Source: Amyloporia xantha
Taxonomy: Eukaryota; Basidiomycota; Agaricomycetes; Polyporales; Adustoporiaceae
NCBI GenBank assembly: GCA_036971615.1
Contig: JAYKKR010000004.1
Location: forward strand, 2,170,001 to 2,234,000
Direction of reading: 5' to 3'
DNA: 64,000 bases
The notes under the pieces were generated by a model. The model was given only the letters and a program-made list of their open reading frames with translations, was not told the DNA's origin and did not search any database. Shown here one piece after another: positions 1 to 13,785 of this stretch. The translations under genes and the position numbers were made by a program. Within the stretch, counting starts at the first letter, position 1, and each line of letters begins with the position of its first letter.

Positions 1-52
1 TAATTCACTCTCCATATGATACTTATTATTTCTAAATTTCTAATGAAGCTTC

Positions 53-2101
53 ATGAGCAACCCTATCAATCGCAAGTATGTTCTCCCGCGCCCCACCGAC
101 AGCAGTACAGTGATGAGCCGGCTCAAGAAAATATGGGAGATAGCTGCCAGAGCTGCTGAAGATGAGCCAGGATCTGTCAAGTTGGACTGGCAGCCTGATG
201 GACAAGTCTTTCACTTCACATTTGGGGGAATTCAGGCCCGAGAAATCAGTCTTCTAAGACTGAGGAATTTAATCAGAGCAAATGTTGAAGGTCTCAAAGC
301 CCATCTTCAGAAGCTATTGCCTGAAGGCTTTGACTTTGGTGGTTTTCAATTCAACACAATCCAGGATGAGCCAGACCATCCACAATCTCTCATTGACCAG
401 CCTAGAAATGCACCAATTTTTGCTGAGCTCCAAAGAAATCTCTGGGAAGCCTTAAAAAACACTAAGGTCAGAAGGAGGAATGGAGAGATAAACAAAGTTG
501 CTGCAAAGAAATTTCTAGGAGAAAGTCAGGAATTACTCAACCATGTGGCATCAGCCCTATATGGCTGCATAGGCATTCCTCCTCGGGCATGGCAGATGGC
601 AGAAATATGCTATAAAGGTGTAGGCAGCTTTCCAAGAAACATTCGCAAGACCCGCAATGGATTTGTTATCCTGGCTGAGCCTCGGGCGAAGCAGACAAAT
701 GCTGACATTGCCAAAGCTTTCTGGGGTCTGCCACCTCAATTGGGAGAGATCCTGATATTCATAATTGGGGTACTTAGGCCGACCGAGATTTCCCTCATGG
801 AAAATTTAGGACACAAGACTGACAGTGCATTCACATATCTCTTTGTCCACACTCATACCAGAGAGGGGCACCAGTGGTCTGGAAGTGATATCAATAAAGC
901 TCTCCTATCGGACATCCTTCCCCTGGAGCTGAGGATGGAGAGCAGAGCGTACCGCCATGTTATGTGCGCAATTGTCAAGCATCATTTTCTACACATGCTT
1001 CAAAAAGCTTTGCCACAAGAACTTGCTGGAACCATGGGCCAGGGCCAACATAGTAAAGCAGTTGATGACACTCATTATGGAGTGGATGATATGACTAGGG
1101 CAACTAGGTCAACAACAGAAGAACAAAAATTCCATTTCTCCATAAGCCAGACAATCCAGGCTTACATTGGTCTGGTGCCACCAGACTATAATTGGAGTCA
1201 ATATGCAGCACCTGGAGTCCAGGCTATATATAATGCCGACCGCTTCAGGCAGATGGCTTTGGATACAGCGCGGCGCCTTATTATACAAGGCGCTTACAGT
1301 ATTTCTGATGAATCAGTTAGCACCATTTCTCGTGCTGGTCAAGTGCAAAAAATCTTGAAGAGCATGCCATTTCTTTATGGCTCTGAGGTATGTCAAGCAG
1401 CAGGAGCTACTTGTCTTTACTAATCTCTCACCAGATTAAACAGGAAGAGGATTCAGCTGGCTCTAAAGATGCTTTGCAGAAGTGGTCAATGCTAGGAGAT
1501 CATGTTCTTGTTGCTGTGACTTCTGCAGCATATTATGGTGATACTCAGCCCTCAGCTGTAGCTCTTCCACCAATCAGTGGATTTCCAGTAGATGCTGTAG
1601 CTAATGCAATTTGTCTGGTCAGTTTTTTCCATCACTAGTCCTTAAAGCTACTGAGCAAACCTCCTTTATTAGATTGTGGTTGCACTATCAGAATGGGCCT
1701 CGGGGTCCTTGAAAAGTTCAAATCTGGCTGTTCAAGTGCACTCTAATGAATCACAAATTCAGGAATGTACCCAGATATTGGATGCTTATAAGCACAAGCG
1801 CCCCAAATCCTGGTTTGCATTTTGTCAGGCTGTGCATGAGAATGCCAGATCAAAAGGCCTGCGGAATTACCTTGCAGAAGAGGATGAGTTTGTGCCTGTT
1901 TCTTTTGCGCTACTTGCAGAGAACATAGCCACAGAGTCAGATGATGAAAATAATGATAGAGATGAAGATGAAGACAAAGATGAAGATGAAGATGAAGGTG
2001 AAGATGAAGGTGAAGATGAAGATGAGGGTGAAGATGAGGATGAAGGTGAAGATGAAGATGAAGATGGAGATGAAGATGAAGAGTTTGGAAGAATGCTATG
2101 A
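53..2101 (+). CDS. Tyrosine-recombinase-like C-terminal protein of a fungal mobile or telomere-linked family (three exons, 5' end possibly outside the window)
   Basis: Exons 53-1387, 1435-1617 and 1673-2101 join in phase 0 through two short GT...AG introns and give about 648 aa. The central part has the order of conserved features expected of a tyrosine recombinase: an Arg in a G-x-LRPTEI block (about residue 241), a YRH block (about residues 299-301), then GQGQHS followed by HYG with a Tyr near residue 342. From memory, a similar block (Arg-Gln/His region, then GHS and YG) occurs in fungal DUF3505 and RecQ-helicase-like repeat proteins and in Crypton-type recombinases. The tail is an Asp/Glu-rich tract of about 45 residues. 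Upstream of ATG 53 lies an AG after a pyrimidine-rich stretch, so this start may be internal and a helicase-like N-terminus may lie to the left. The recombinase fold is inferred, and activity is uncertain. Confidence 0.5.
1945..2090 (+). repeat. GATGAA-type hexanucleotide microsatellite encoding a D/E tract
   Basis: Short GATGAA, GATGAG and GGTGAA units repeat in tandem for about 145 bases inside the last exon of the preceding gene. They encode an acidic tail and stay in frame. Confidence 0.85.
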
Positions 2102-2639
2102 CAAGGCCATCAGGCAAATCCCACTTTGTTGTAATATTTATAGTTTGTACATAAATATCTTTCTGTTCTTCAAGATTCACACACTTGTAGGCCTGAGTGA
2201 CCTATTCTTGTTGAAAAATAGTCCAAATTGTGAAGTGTGAAAGGCAGTCCAGAGTTAGGTGTCTAAGATATTCCCTCACAAGAATGAGAGTTTAGCATGA
2301 AAAAATCCCATATGAACAAAATTGATGCATACATCAAGCACTGGGGGATACATTAAGGCTGTTCTTCCTCCAGATATTTCCATGCCAGCTGAATAGTGCG
2401 ACAAGTGCCGAACACGAGTTGTCTGGCCTCGATGCAATCAGTACTCTGCAAGCAGGATGATCTTGCCCGTGCTGTTATATGACGGCATCCTTTTCTTGCG
2501 CCCGAGCAACTCCACATCTCCACTGTCGCAAAAATGAATAGCCAGCTTTTGGTAGGAAAGACACATAAGTTCAGACCATATGGGTGGTCCGGGTACACAC
2601 GCATAGCGACAGCATCCTCGTACTCTCCATGAGTATGAG

Positions 2640-3340
2640 TATGACCCGGCCATCAATTGGCCTGCCGGTCTTCGACTCTCACAACACACCCGTGTGATCT
2701 GCGAAAGGCTCCTGCCGTGGGTTGGCAGCCTCAGGCTGTACGAGGATCCGCTGCATGTCAAGCAGGCATCCCTCGAGCTGGTCGAGAAAGCGGCATGTTT
2801 GCAGGTGTTTCAACAATGTGCACCTGTCCATGTCATCATTGCCAGCTATCACTCCATGAATTTGCTACCCCATGGACGTACACGGACATCCCATCATCCT
2901 TGATAATATACCTGATTCCATATCCCTCTGCCAGAACTGGCCCAAAGCCGAACAACCGCAATGCAGGGTTGCTGCAGTTGTGAGCGGATAAGGCCGCTGT
3001 CCCGAGGGTCCGCGAACTGGGATCTGTGAAGATCACAGGAAAAGGTGGCTTGTCATCGCTGCCGGTCGACGCTTCCCCTGGGAGATGATGGCGCTTCTTC
3101 AGACCCCCTCTCGCGTTGTAAGAGCAGTAGATCGCCTGGAACGATTGATTCAAGTTAGAAATGCACGCTGTCTCCCCAACTGAGTCACCCACCTATCCTG
3201 GCCAAGGCCCGGACTGCAGTCCTTGGTCAACTTTACATGCCCCTGGCGCGCTGTTCTTACCGCTCCAACCTTGTCCGACAGTGACGCCTCCGAGAAAAAC
3301 ATCTGATAATGATAGATTCCGAATGAGGTGATCAAACCCG
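2640..3340 (-). pseudogene. Carnitine acetyltransferase (YAT type) pseudogene, C-terminal part
   Basis: Reading down the minus strand I see, in order: GHVKLTKDCSPGLGQDR (about 3180-3240), an intron-like GTGGGT...CCAG, AIYCSY, then IFTDP, LSAHNCSNPALRLFGFGPV and GYGIRYIIKDDG (2850-3160). A last block, DHTGVL-stop-ESKTGRPIDG, lies near 2645-2700. These match the C-terminal third of the choline/carnitine O-acyltransferase family, which moves acetyl units between CoA and carnitine at mitochondria or in the cytosol. A TGA sits inside the last block and frames shift between blocks, so the copy is broken. An intron is still visible, which argues for a DNA-level duplicate and not a retrocopy. I could not find the N-terminal half or the catalytic His region with confidence between 3.4 and 5 kb. 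Confidence 0.8.
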
Positions 3341-6249
3341 TGATACTGGGCAGACCTGTACAAAGCCGAACTTCATTACAGTAGTCTCACGATCCTATCA
3401 CCAGCACCCTGCAATCTGTAAGTCAACGCTAAACCTGAGGTGCGCACTTCATACATTTCGGGTGGCACATCCTCGTTTTTCGAGTTGTGTATGTCTGCTG
3501 CGAAGTGTTCGAGTTGCGCATGTTTGTTTTTCGAGTCAGTATGTTTGGACTCGGTGGCGCCTACGTCCCCAACTCCGCGTCCGTATACTTCGGTAGTCCA
3601 AAACCGCTGCTGTCGCCTCATGATCAAGCAAGCTTTGGTGAGTTCTGCCTAAAGTGCTCAAACAAGGTGATCCTCTCACATGTGCTCCGTAACGTATTCG
3701 AGGATTCGGATAAGTTACCGGCGATGGCATCCCTTTACCCCCAATCACGATAATTCTTAATTCGGCATGTATCGAAGTGGTAGTTGCATCGGTCCCAGCT
3801 AAGCGAGAAGGCGGGTAAGAAGCCAGGGGGTGATGTTGGGCGTCATGAACAAGCTGTATTCATCCTTCCAAGTCGGGGCAAGAGCGGGGAAAAGAGGGAC
3901 GAGGATATGTTGCACCTTCCTTGCAAGTCCGCCGGTGTCTTCGCCGACACAGATGTTCAGAACAAACGACATCGTGTGCTCTTGCTTCTAAGACGTGAGG
4001 GATTTTATTGGACAGAACGGCGCCACCCTTGATTCGGCCTTCGCCACTCTTCTCCGCAACTCCACTGATTCGTTTGTCGTGAAGCTTGTGTCAGGACCTA
4101 GCCTGGCCACGGAGAGACATACGAAGAATGAAAGCATCATCGTTCAGGCTCAAGTTTTATCACGTCTCCTTTGCCAGCCAACAGAGATACTCTCATGATG
4201 GTGAATGGGGAGCACACTCACCTGGACCCGTCGAAAGTCTACCCCATTACGACTCAGCTTAACCATCGGCATTCCGAATCACAGCCAGCTTCAGTAGGAC
4301 CCGTCTGATAACACTGCCGTGTATTCGACCGTCCAACTCGGGCTCGTCGAAGTCATTCGATAAGCGGAGAGTCAAGGCTCCAACTGGCACTCTGCTTCTG
4401 CCGGATCTGATATCCTGACGGAGGACGGCCTTCATCGCTAACTTCTATCATGCCGTGTTTCTTAATAGCTATGTGCTGCTCGGAGGGAGTGGGGATCAGG
4501 CAGTGCGCACAGGCGAGCGGCTGGCAAGAGGGTGCCGGATGTCGTAGACCATCGTTCGATCTGGTTGGTAAGCAACGCACTTTGCTTTGTGTATAAGTTA
4601 GCTGACTCCTTCGCTACTATTGCGCTGTTTGGTATCGGGAATGTGGGATAGCAGCGCCTATGACCTCTCAGCCTACTTCCACGCGCTCTATGTTGAAGAT
4701 CGGATCAGAGCACGTACCAGTTTCTCGGCACGGACTCCTTTGACCAATGTATGGGAGCAGTAGGCAGGACATTTCGGAACCCATTCGAGGTGTCCTTGCT
4801 AATATGAACGCGACACCGTGATCAAAACGTCAATTGCATCAAGAACCTCTTTTACTTCGGCGAACTCGATTTGCGAGACGCACCTCGCTGTCAGTTGCAG
4901 AACACCATGCTTTTGTTCTTCCCAGCTTTCATTATGGCCTCTATGGCGGTGAAATGTGAGGAGAGTTCTCGTAACTTAGGGGATTCTCATTTTCAATATT
5001 ATATGCAGTCCTGGCTGCCTTCCAGCCGTCTCCTTCGGGTACTCCTTCCGGCCACTCTTTCGCCAACAGGCCCGGCGGCTCCTGCAATGCTTGGGCACTA
5101 TCTTTCCACATGCCTCTTGCACCAGCCTTCCTCTGCTAATGCACCAGGGGATCCCACCCATTCTAGAAATGGGCATTCAGCTTGCAGATCTGGCCCCATC
5201 GAGCGTTGGAGAAGGAAGCTGAGCTAGGACACAAGTGCTTTAGACGCACGGCTGAGGGGGGAAGCAACCTCTGTGGTCTATGCGAAGTGCGCCTCAGACC
5301 GAAATATTGTTCCGATGCCAAACTACGAATGTCCACACAGACACTGGAAAAGGAAGACCTATTCCGTGCTCATTAACGGAGGGAACCGTCCACCAGTGGT
5401 CAAGATGTGGGCTCGAATTAGGACGTTGGGAATGAAGTACAGTAAGACAGAGTAGCCGGGGGAGTAGCAGCAGAACAGGAGGGTGTCGGCGGCAAAAGGC
5501 GGAACACAAATCTTCAAACACCACGCGGTATAAGCAGTGGAACTAGTCCACAGAGGATTGAAAGGCGGAAAATTGTGTGGGCCCTCCAGGCGAGCCCGGC
5601 TCGAACTCGCGCGGAACCCGGAGCTGGAAGTCTAGACAAGTAATAAATAAGTTATCTCAACAACAAAGGACGGATGACTCAAAGTAACTAGAAAACCTCC
5701 GTCTCTACCGGCTGAATTCTCCTTCCACTTCTTCCACCCTGCCTCCTCCAGCTCCAACTTGGCCCCATGTGTCGCCTCGACGCTAGGTATCTGGTGGCCG
5801 ATGAGGTTCATAGGTTGCTTAGGCACCCATCGCCCGCAACTGGTCACCTTGCAAAATAACACTGGCCCGGCAGTGAGGATGGCCCTCTAACTCACCGAGA
5901 TCAGGCGGGAGCTCCTTGTCATAGGCATGTACCACCACCAGTGGTTGTAATGGAGAGACGGGGAGCCTAACAGAGAAGGGGGCAAGTATGCAGAGGTGGT
6001 AAATGCGCGGCGCAGAGGCGGCCGGGGGCCATCTAACGGAGTTGCAGGGGGGGGGCGCCGCTGCCAGATGGGCGCAGCACCAGGAAAGGAAAGTAGCCAA
6101 AGTACAAGCTCCCCGCTTGCTGGTAGCCATCGGAGAGGGAAGTCCAGCCAAGGGAGATAAGCTCTCCTCAACCACAATAACAGTACCAAGGCGAGAAGCC
6201 GTCACTCCGACTGTCAAGTGCGCACATCACCCGGCAAGAAGCCAAGACA
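3341..6249. other. No recognisable gene; probably decayed sequence
   Basis: Only short, mutually overlapping reading frames occur on both strands. A segment near 3478-3535, rich in CGAAAAACAAAC-like motifs, has a related inverted copy near 6385-6425 inside the MCM6 relic. It may be a remnant of a small inserted element. Part of this stretch could be the eroded N-terminal half of the carnitine acetyltransferase relic. Confidence 0.4.
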
Positions 6250-7510
<1,261 letters not shown>

Positions 7511-8271
7511 GTACGAAACTACATGTAATCAAGTAGTAGGTAAAATGGCAGGCGAGCAAGAAACATAGCAACGGTGAGAGCTGGACATGAGAGAATGGAT
7601 AATGGCTGCGCGCCATCTTTTACAGGTACCACACACGTGTAAAGGTCAAGCAAGTGCAAGGAGCTAATGATGTTACATAGGTCGAAGCATGGTGAAGGCG
7701 CTCGGGTGACAAGAGAAATGAGGAGGAAGGTGAATAACATGACAGGTTATGTATATTGCGACATGATATTAAGCATATGTGGAGCATACCAAGAGACCCA
7801 GGAACTAGCGGTAAAACCTGCAATTACCATATCTCCCATGATATGTGGAGGTGAACTCTGGAGATTAGGAGAGAAATGGATAGTGGAACAAAGAGGCGAC
7901 ATTCGGATGCGCTTGGCAGCATGACGGAATATTACATATAGGAGTTCAAGCATGTACTTTTGAAGGTTGAAGGCGGGGTACAAGTCGTCTAGGGGGTTCA
8001 TTTACGTGTGTGTATGTATCTCCAGCGATCGATGCCAACCGGCTCCGACAAAATCTATGGATACTAAAATGAAAGTCAGAATCGCACACCTCGCAAACAT
8101 CTTCACAACTGAAATATCGATAGAAAGCTCCCATGGCACAAAAAGGTCATCGCGACCGTTTAGCAGGCATCTGCATGCACTGCGGCCGGCTCTGGACGTT
8201 CCCGTACTGCTGGTCCTGAAGCCGACTGATATGATGGAAGAGCACCGGTGTGACGTAGGTATTTGTCGTCA
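7511..8271. other. Intergenic, no gene recognised
   Basis: This AT-richer stretch has only short overlapping frames. It presumably includes the 3' untranslated region of the SFP1-like gene, which ends at 8272 on the minus strand. Confidence 0.5.
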
Positions 8272-10042
8272 TCACCTGCGATCTTGACGTGGCAGAAGTG
8301 GCGAGAGGAGAGGATGTTGTCGAGGTGCTGCCGTCGTAGCAGTAGAAGGAGTGGAATGTCTCGAATGAGACTTCGTGTGTTGCAAACACTTGTGTTCGCC
8401 ACTTGCGAGCAGGGCCAATCCGAGCGCACCGTGATCGCGGGTATGCTGGTAATGATACCCTAGAAGGACAGCATCAGATCCACGTCGCAACGTAGTACGA
8501 CTAGATCACCCAACTTACTGAGACCATTCATGTTCTTGTACCGCCTCGGGCATTCGCCGACACCGCACGCATATGGCTTTGATCTCCGCTCAGCTTCTCT
8601 CTCTACTTCTCGCAGCTCCGATTCGCTGATTGGCTCACCATTGTCCTTCTGTTCAAGCAGCGCCTGGAAGTGCTCGAGATCCTTTGGCGGTGTGAAGTTG
8701 CAGGAGCCTTGTGTCATATGGTACTTGAGGCCGTTTGCCTGCTTGTACGACTTGGTGCATTTCGGCTTCGGACAGCGGAACGGCTTCGAGAGGAGTAGAG
8801 AAGTAGCGGGTCGAGACACAGCCGTGCCCGCCCGGATAGTGTTCGCCGCTGCACCTAACACTGGTGCCGAGGCCGGCACCCCAGCGACATCGCGGAATAC
8901 CGTTGAGCCCAGGGCCGGCGACGCGACACGCGATGGCGCTGGGGTGCTGTCGGGCGTGTCGCTAGCACTGTTGTTTAGCAACAGGGCCGGTGAGACACAA
9001 GCCGACCGCCCGGCGTAAGGGCTGTTGCGGTCCCCTATCACCGAGCCGTCAGGTATCGCCGCGGAAGAGGCAGTAAGTGAAGGAACGGTCCCAGGGAGCA
9101 GTGATGCGTAATCGATATCAGAATATCCAGAGTAGGCGTTGAAGGCCTCCTCCGTACGACTGCTCATCATGGAGCGGGAAGGGGGGAATCCGACAGATAG
9201 GTGAGAATGGCCAGAGCGCGACAGAAGGACGGTCGTAGTTGCGAACATTGATATGGGAGCGGGATGCGGTGATGAACAAGTTGCCGACAGGTGCGAGGCT
9301 GAATATAGACCGGCACTCGGGTAGGAAGAAAGCCGCAACGAAATGGGAGTGTCATGGGGCGAAGGTGCCCCCGAGGACGGAGGATTGACATGATCCATGT
9401 CAAGCTCCATGTCGTCAGGATCAAATGAACCTTGAGAGTAGGAGGGAGCCATAGGTACATCGTGTATATCGGGGAAGTATGATCCCTGCATAGACCCCTT
9501 GGGAGGGTATGGGTCCACTATGACGACATGGCACTCTTCAAAGTGGTCGATGAGAGCGTGCAGGTCCGTGAGATTTAACCCGCAACACGTGTAGTCTCGG
9601 CACTTTGCATATTGTCAGCCCAAAAGAAATATCATGATGGTCATGTTAATACTCACGAGCTCTTCCTGGCGCTCGAACATGTTAAGTGCATTTACAATTG
9701 ACCCTTGATCGCTCTCAATCGATGAGGACATTTTGCCGAATTTGAACTCGTTCGGACTGAATGAGGGAAATGAGACGTCTTGTGAGTTATTGAAGTTGTG
9801 CAGAAATATGTCGCTGCTCACTCTATCGGGCCTAACAACTGTGCGGGCGAAGCTCCTGCGTAGAAATGGCTCCCGAATGAACTTCCTGCCTGCCACGATG
9901 CTGGCGAGCCGACGAGGCGGCGGGTGTAAGATGCAGGGCTGAACGAACCATTCTGGCCGGTAAAAGAATCTGAGGCCATCGTGAAGTCGTCAATTTCGGG
10001 CGACTGGAAAGTGATGGGTTGAGCCGCAGCCGCCATATTCAT
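8272..10042 (-). CDS. SFP1-like C2H2 zinc-finger transcription factor
   Basis: Four exons on the minus strand (10042-9822, 9756-9657, 9602-8519, 8459-8272) join with consistent phases and give 530 aa. The family, typified by yeast Sfp1, controls ribosome biogenesis and growth genes in the nucleus. Exon 3 begins with a Cys-rich block CRDYTCCGLNLTDLHALIDHF...H. It then has a Ser/Pro-rich middle and the finger CPKPKCTKSYKQANGLKYH. After a charged spacer rich in Glu (REVEREAERR) comes a last finger, CGVGECPRRYKNMNGL, completed across the final intron by RYHYQHTRDHGALGLALL. That junction (AG to GG, making the Arg) strongly supports the last intron. The start is the first ATG of an open N-terminal exon; a second Met lies two codons on. 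The gene looks intact. Confidence 0.92.
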
Positions 10043-10566
10043 GTCGGACGAGAAGGCCAGCGTGTCTGAAGCGATCGTAAAAGATTGATTGAGCTATAGA
10101 CAGGGGAACGATACTGGTGCCTGGTAGTCAATTAGTGATCGTCGTCGAAGGCGTGGACTACAGAGAGGGGTGAGCGAGTGATGGAGGCTCGGGTAATATG
10201 CCGCAACAGCGTCGGCTAGTATTCAACGCTTTCCGTCCTCTTCCAACATTCTCCGGTCCTCCTGTGTGTACGCTAACCTCCCTCACTCGACCTCTCCAAC
10301 CTTTCAGCCATGCCGACCCCTTCAACCCATGCCCACTGTAGAGTCTCTGGAGCAGCCAGGCGCGTCTATTCGGACGAGAACGACGGACAACCGTAGGTGC
10401 CGGGAGTCGCCGTTGCCCTTATACATCGAGCGAGAGCGATCGGACGTGCACCGACGTGAGCAGCGCCATGGTGAGCCCAAATTCTGCTTACAAGTCCCAC
10501 CGTCCACGGATAGCAATGATAATATAGATATATTCATATCTATCTATGTAGATAACGAGGCACCGG
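10043..10566. promoter_or_regulatory. Upstream region of the SFP1-like gene
   Basis: This is the 5' flank of the minus-strand zinc-finger gene, with pyrimidine-rich tracts at 10225-10330 and no recognisable gene. Specific promoter elements were not identified. The transposon target duplication begins at 10567. Confidence 0.4.
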
Positions 10567-10574
10567 ACGTCCAC

Positions 10575-11445
10575 AGGACCCCTGAATATAGGAGGGAATG
10601 CCTGATCCCGACGGCCCAAAATATGGCCAAAATGTCCACAGGCGCTTACCAAAAGTTTCGCAAAAACGTCCGGAAAAAATCAGGCTTTCGGCTGTTTTTG
10701 CTGAAATTGTCCGGGATTTGGGTAGGTTTGGGCTCATGCCTACGCCAAGCGTCGATTTGTCCGGGCTGTTTAGCAGGGTTGGGATCAGGGCTCCACCGAC
10801 TGCCAATTTGTCCGGACCGCGGGACCAGGTGTCTAGAAATCGCCGAATTCAGGTGCTGGTGAATAACGGTCCAAAAGTACTGTCTTCAACTGTCGTCAGC
10901 GCTGCTCAATCAACAACCAGGGTTTCTCCATCTGTTGAACTGTAGGTCTGCTTAATTTGGACTTGGGTTCGCGGGCACGCTCCTGAGGACCTGCCTACTA
11001 TTTTGGTCACTTACACTCGGCGGGTAATGCGGGGATGGCTGAAGTGGCGCGCTCGGATTCAGCCGTGTCTGAACAGAATAAACAAGCGAGTGGCTAGGAG
11101 TGTGACGCCAGTGAGTGCTTTCCAAGTGTCAGAATTGAGCGGCCTTCTCAAATTTGGCAAGGCCAACTGTGGCTGAGTGCAAGGCCGTCCGGGAACCTCT
11201 GTCATGTTAGCAAAAATTGGACATGCATCTGCTACATTAGTTATATCTGCATGGGTCGCTCCGCCATCTGTCCGTACAGGGATCAGGCCTCCCGATGGTC
11301 TGGTCGGATGGGTCCGGCAAGTTCCTCATACCTATATACCCCGGAACCCCTGATTTGTCCGGAATAAATCACGCCTCAGGCCTCCGAAACGGACAAATTT
11401 GTCCATACAGGCCATGAGGCATCCTCCCTCATATTCGGGGGTCCT
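10575..11445. mobile_element. Non-autonomous DNA transposon with 8-bp target duplication (hAT-like), copy 1
   Basis: The element starts AGGACCCCTGAATAT and ends with the inverted form ATATTCGGGGGTCCT. Imperfect inverted repeats extend about 30 bases inward (GGAGG...TGCCT on the left, AGGCA...CCTCC on the right). It is flanked by the exact 8-base direct repeat ACGTCCAC at 10567-10574 and 11446-11453. Eight-base duplications are typical of hAT and P superfamily elements. Internal sequence repeats TTGTCCGGA-like motifs, which may be subterminal protein-binding repeats. I see no transposase-like reading frame. A related element with the same terminal bases lies at 36187-37875. Confidence 0.85.
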
Positions 11446-11502
11446 ACGTCCACGCCCAGAACGTTTCTAAGCGAGATGTCCGAGGCGCTGCCCGGCCCAT
11501 AA

Positions 11503-12197
11503 TCATCGAGCGACGATCGTCGCTCCCGTCCACGAGAGACTGGCTGCAGAGCCTCTGCCCATGAGCTGCGTGAGAGAACGACGGCGTGAGCAGATTCGCC
11601 AGGACGAGATGGCTGCAGACCAGTTCTTGGTGAACCCGGACGGCGCAGTCACCTCATCCCTGGTGCAGAAGTTATGGTAGTAGAGCGTGGTTTCATTGAG
11701 CAAGAGCATTAGTTTTCGACTGAATCAGTACAAGGAGGATCAAAGGGAACAAAGAAGATCACGTACTCTGCACCGCGCTTCTTTGACGGTGGCGCGTCTT
11801 TCCCACCATCCCTCCTCGCCTTCTGACTCTGAGATTTGGCGGCAGCATTGTCAACGCCAGTTGTCGAGGACTGCTGGCGAACTGCAAGGATGGCTTGCCA
11901 GGCACTAGGAACAAGTTTCTTCTTTTTGACTACTGGTTCCTCCTCTGCCGGTTCTTCCTCCGCCGGCTCAATCTCTGTGAGTTCAGATCCCAAATCGAAT
12001 GGCTTGTCGCCCGCGGCATCGTCCTCACTTTCAGAGACGACGGCCTTCCGCTTGCGTTTCTTCGCGTCATCTTCAAGGACGTTAGATGATGCATAGGTAC
12101 GATGAAGCGGTGGGCTGGAACGCTGACCAGATGGCACCTTGGGAGCAGTAGGCTTCTTCACCCGCTGCGCCTCAGTTTCTTCATCGCGAGCAGCCAT
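11503..12197 (-). CDS. Hypothetical charged protein
   Basis: Two exons (12197-11767 and 11719-11503) joined by a 47-base intron (GTACGT...TTCAG, with a TACTGAT branch-like site) give 215 aa. The first part is highly charged, with Glu/Pro repeats (AEEEPAEEEP), KKKK clusters and a short block PSAWQAILAVRQQ. The second exon is hydrophobic then basic (LMLLLNETTLYYHNF, SSWRICSRRRS). Lysine clusters suggest nuclear localisation. I do not recognise the family. Its start lies about 115 bases from the start of the nitrate reductase relic on the opposite strand, so the two could once have shared a divergent promoter. The 3' end abuts the transposon at 11445, so the C-terminus could have been altered by that insertion. 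Confidence 0.5.
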
Positions 12198-12314
12198 CTT
12201 GTCCTCGAGGTTGGCGACACGGCACGTCGTTGCATTCTTTAGCTTCCGTCCTCCCTCCTGGAGCGCTCCTCATACCGTCCGCCTCAAATCTCCAGACGCA
12301 TACACTACACACAG

Positions 12315-13785
12315 TTCTTCCAATGCCAACAACACTTCCAGGCACCGTCCTCTAGGCCAGACGTACTGGGACGGCGGTAGAAAATCCGGGACGTACGGCA
12401 TTTGCGGCGCGACATGGCAGCATCCCGACGATGCAGACGAGGACGAGGATGAGAACGATACCGGCAAGTTGCAAGACAGCAGAAAGCAATGGGAGCGTAC
12501 CAAAGAGGAAGTAGAAGCGAAGGGTGGCGTTGATGCCATCCTAAAGGACCACTCTACCGTTTTAACCGTACGAGACGTCAAGAAGGCGGTCCCCAAGTAA
12601 TGTTTGTCTTCATCACTGCTCTATTATCTGACACGTCCTCATTTTTAGCTTCAAATTGCTTGACCCACGAGTGAGTAATGGCCATAGAGCTTGAACGTCT
12701 CGCGAAACTGATAGCCGCTCCCTTAGCACCACGCCTTTGCCCGTTTCGTTCTTCCGGTTTCTGAGGCAGCCATAAAATCTCAGGAATGGCCTGGCAAGGA
12801 GCATCCAGACGATAAGAAGAACGAGCAGGAAGGCGATGGAAAAGGTGGTCAGGACAACTCGGAACAGAAATCCGACGAAGAGTCAGACAGCGAAGGCTCG
12901 GAGACGCGGGAAGACTCGAAAGAAGGAGGAAACAAGGAAGAAGAAGAAAATGCGCAGAATAAAGGTGGCGAGAATAAAGACGATCAAGATCCTGAGGTTT
13001 CGCGCGAACTCTCCATCGTCCCTGCCGACATACAGGCGTCGAAGGTGCTTCGAAATTACAGTGGCGAAGTACGTGAACCGCTCAAGCTGCTCGATGGTGA
13101 TGCCGAAGAACAACTTGAGAGCAGAGTCAGCATAGACGACCAGTACTTCAGTTGTTTTTTCCTTGTTGTCATGCTGACTGTATGCGGTGTGTAGGGCTAC
13201 GCCTGACTCCTGGATTCCTCGCTCGAGACATCTCCTCCGCCTGACGGGTAAGCACCCGCTCAATGCAGAGCCGAATCTCAGTGCATTGTTCGACGCGGGA
13301 ATGGTTACTCCTACAAAGTGCGTACGTCTCCGCTCGAACACCGGCCATAAGAGCTTACCCCGTGGTATTATCACGGTCATGCATAGGCTCCACTATGTTC
13401 GAAGTCATGGTCCTGTTCCCGCTCTTGACTGGGACTCCCACCGGCTCTCTGTCACTGTCTATGCCGATCCTGAGCTCCAGGGAAGCAAGGTTCATATAGC
13501 TGGCAGGGCGCACTTTGAGACCGACCATGACGGTGAACTGACGGCAGCTCGTACTTGGACAATGGACGAAATGGCCTATGGCATATTCCCCGTCTGCGAA
13601 CTCCAAATAACGAATGCCTGCGATGGAAGTTCGTCGTTCACGCTAGGACCTTCTTGCCTTTCCTGATCGTCAAATTTTATACGCGTTTAATAGATCGTCG
13701 CAAAGAAGTAAACATGATTAAGCCAGGATATAATTGGTCAGCGGCTGGTGCGGCACAGGAGCCACTGAAATATAATGCTGCCTAG
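12315..13785 (+). pseudogene. Nitrate reductase pseudogene, N-terminal part (molybdopterin domain)
   Basis: Blocks typical of fungal NAD(P)H nitrate reductase appear in order: TYGICGATWQHPDDADED, DTGKLQDSRKQWE, VEAKGGVDAILKDHS, an intron, NFKLLDPRVSNG, EWPGKEHPDDKK with a long Lys/Glu linker, SRELSIVPADIQ, TPDSWIPR, LLRLTGKHPLNAEPNLSALFDAG, HYVRSHGPVPALDWD and TMDEM...FPVCELQI. Finally ACDGN is joined across a GTTCGT...AATAG intron to RRKEVNMIKPGYNWSAAG (13670-13755). The enzyme reduces nitrate to nitrite in the cytosol. A frameshift follows the initiator block (MPTTLPGTVL then TAG) and a stop and frameshift follow VSNGHRA near 12690. The homology ends at about 13755, and the rest of the enzyme reappears at 19.1 kb. 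Confidence 0.85.
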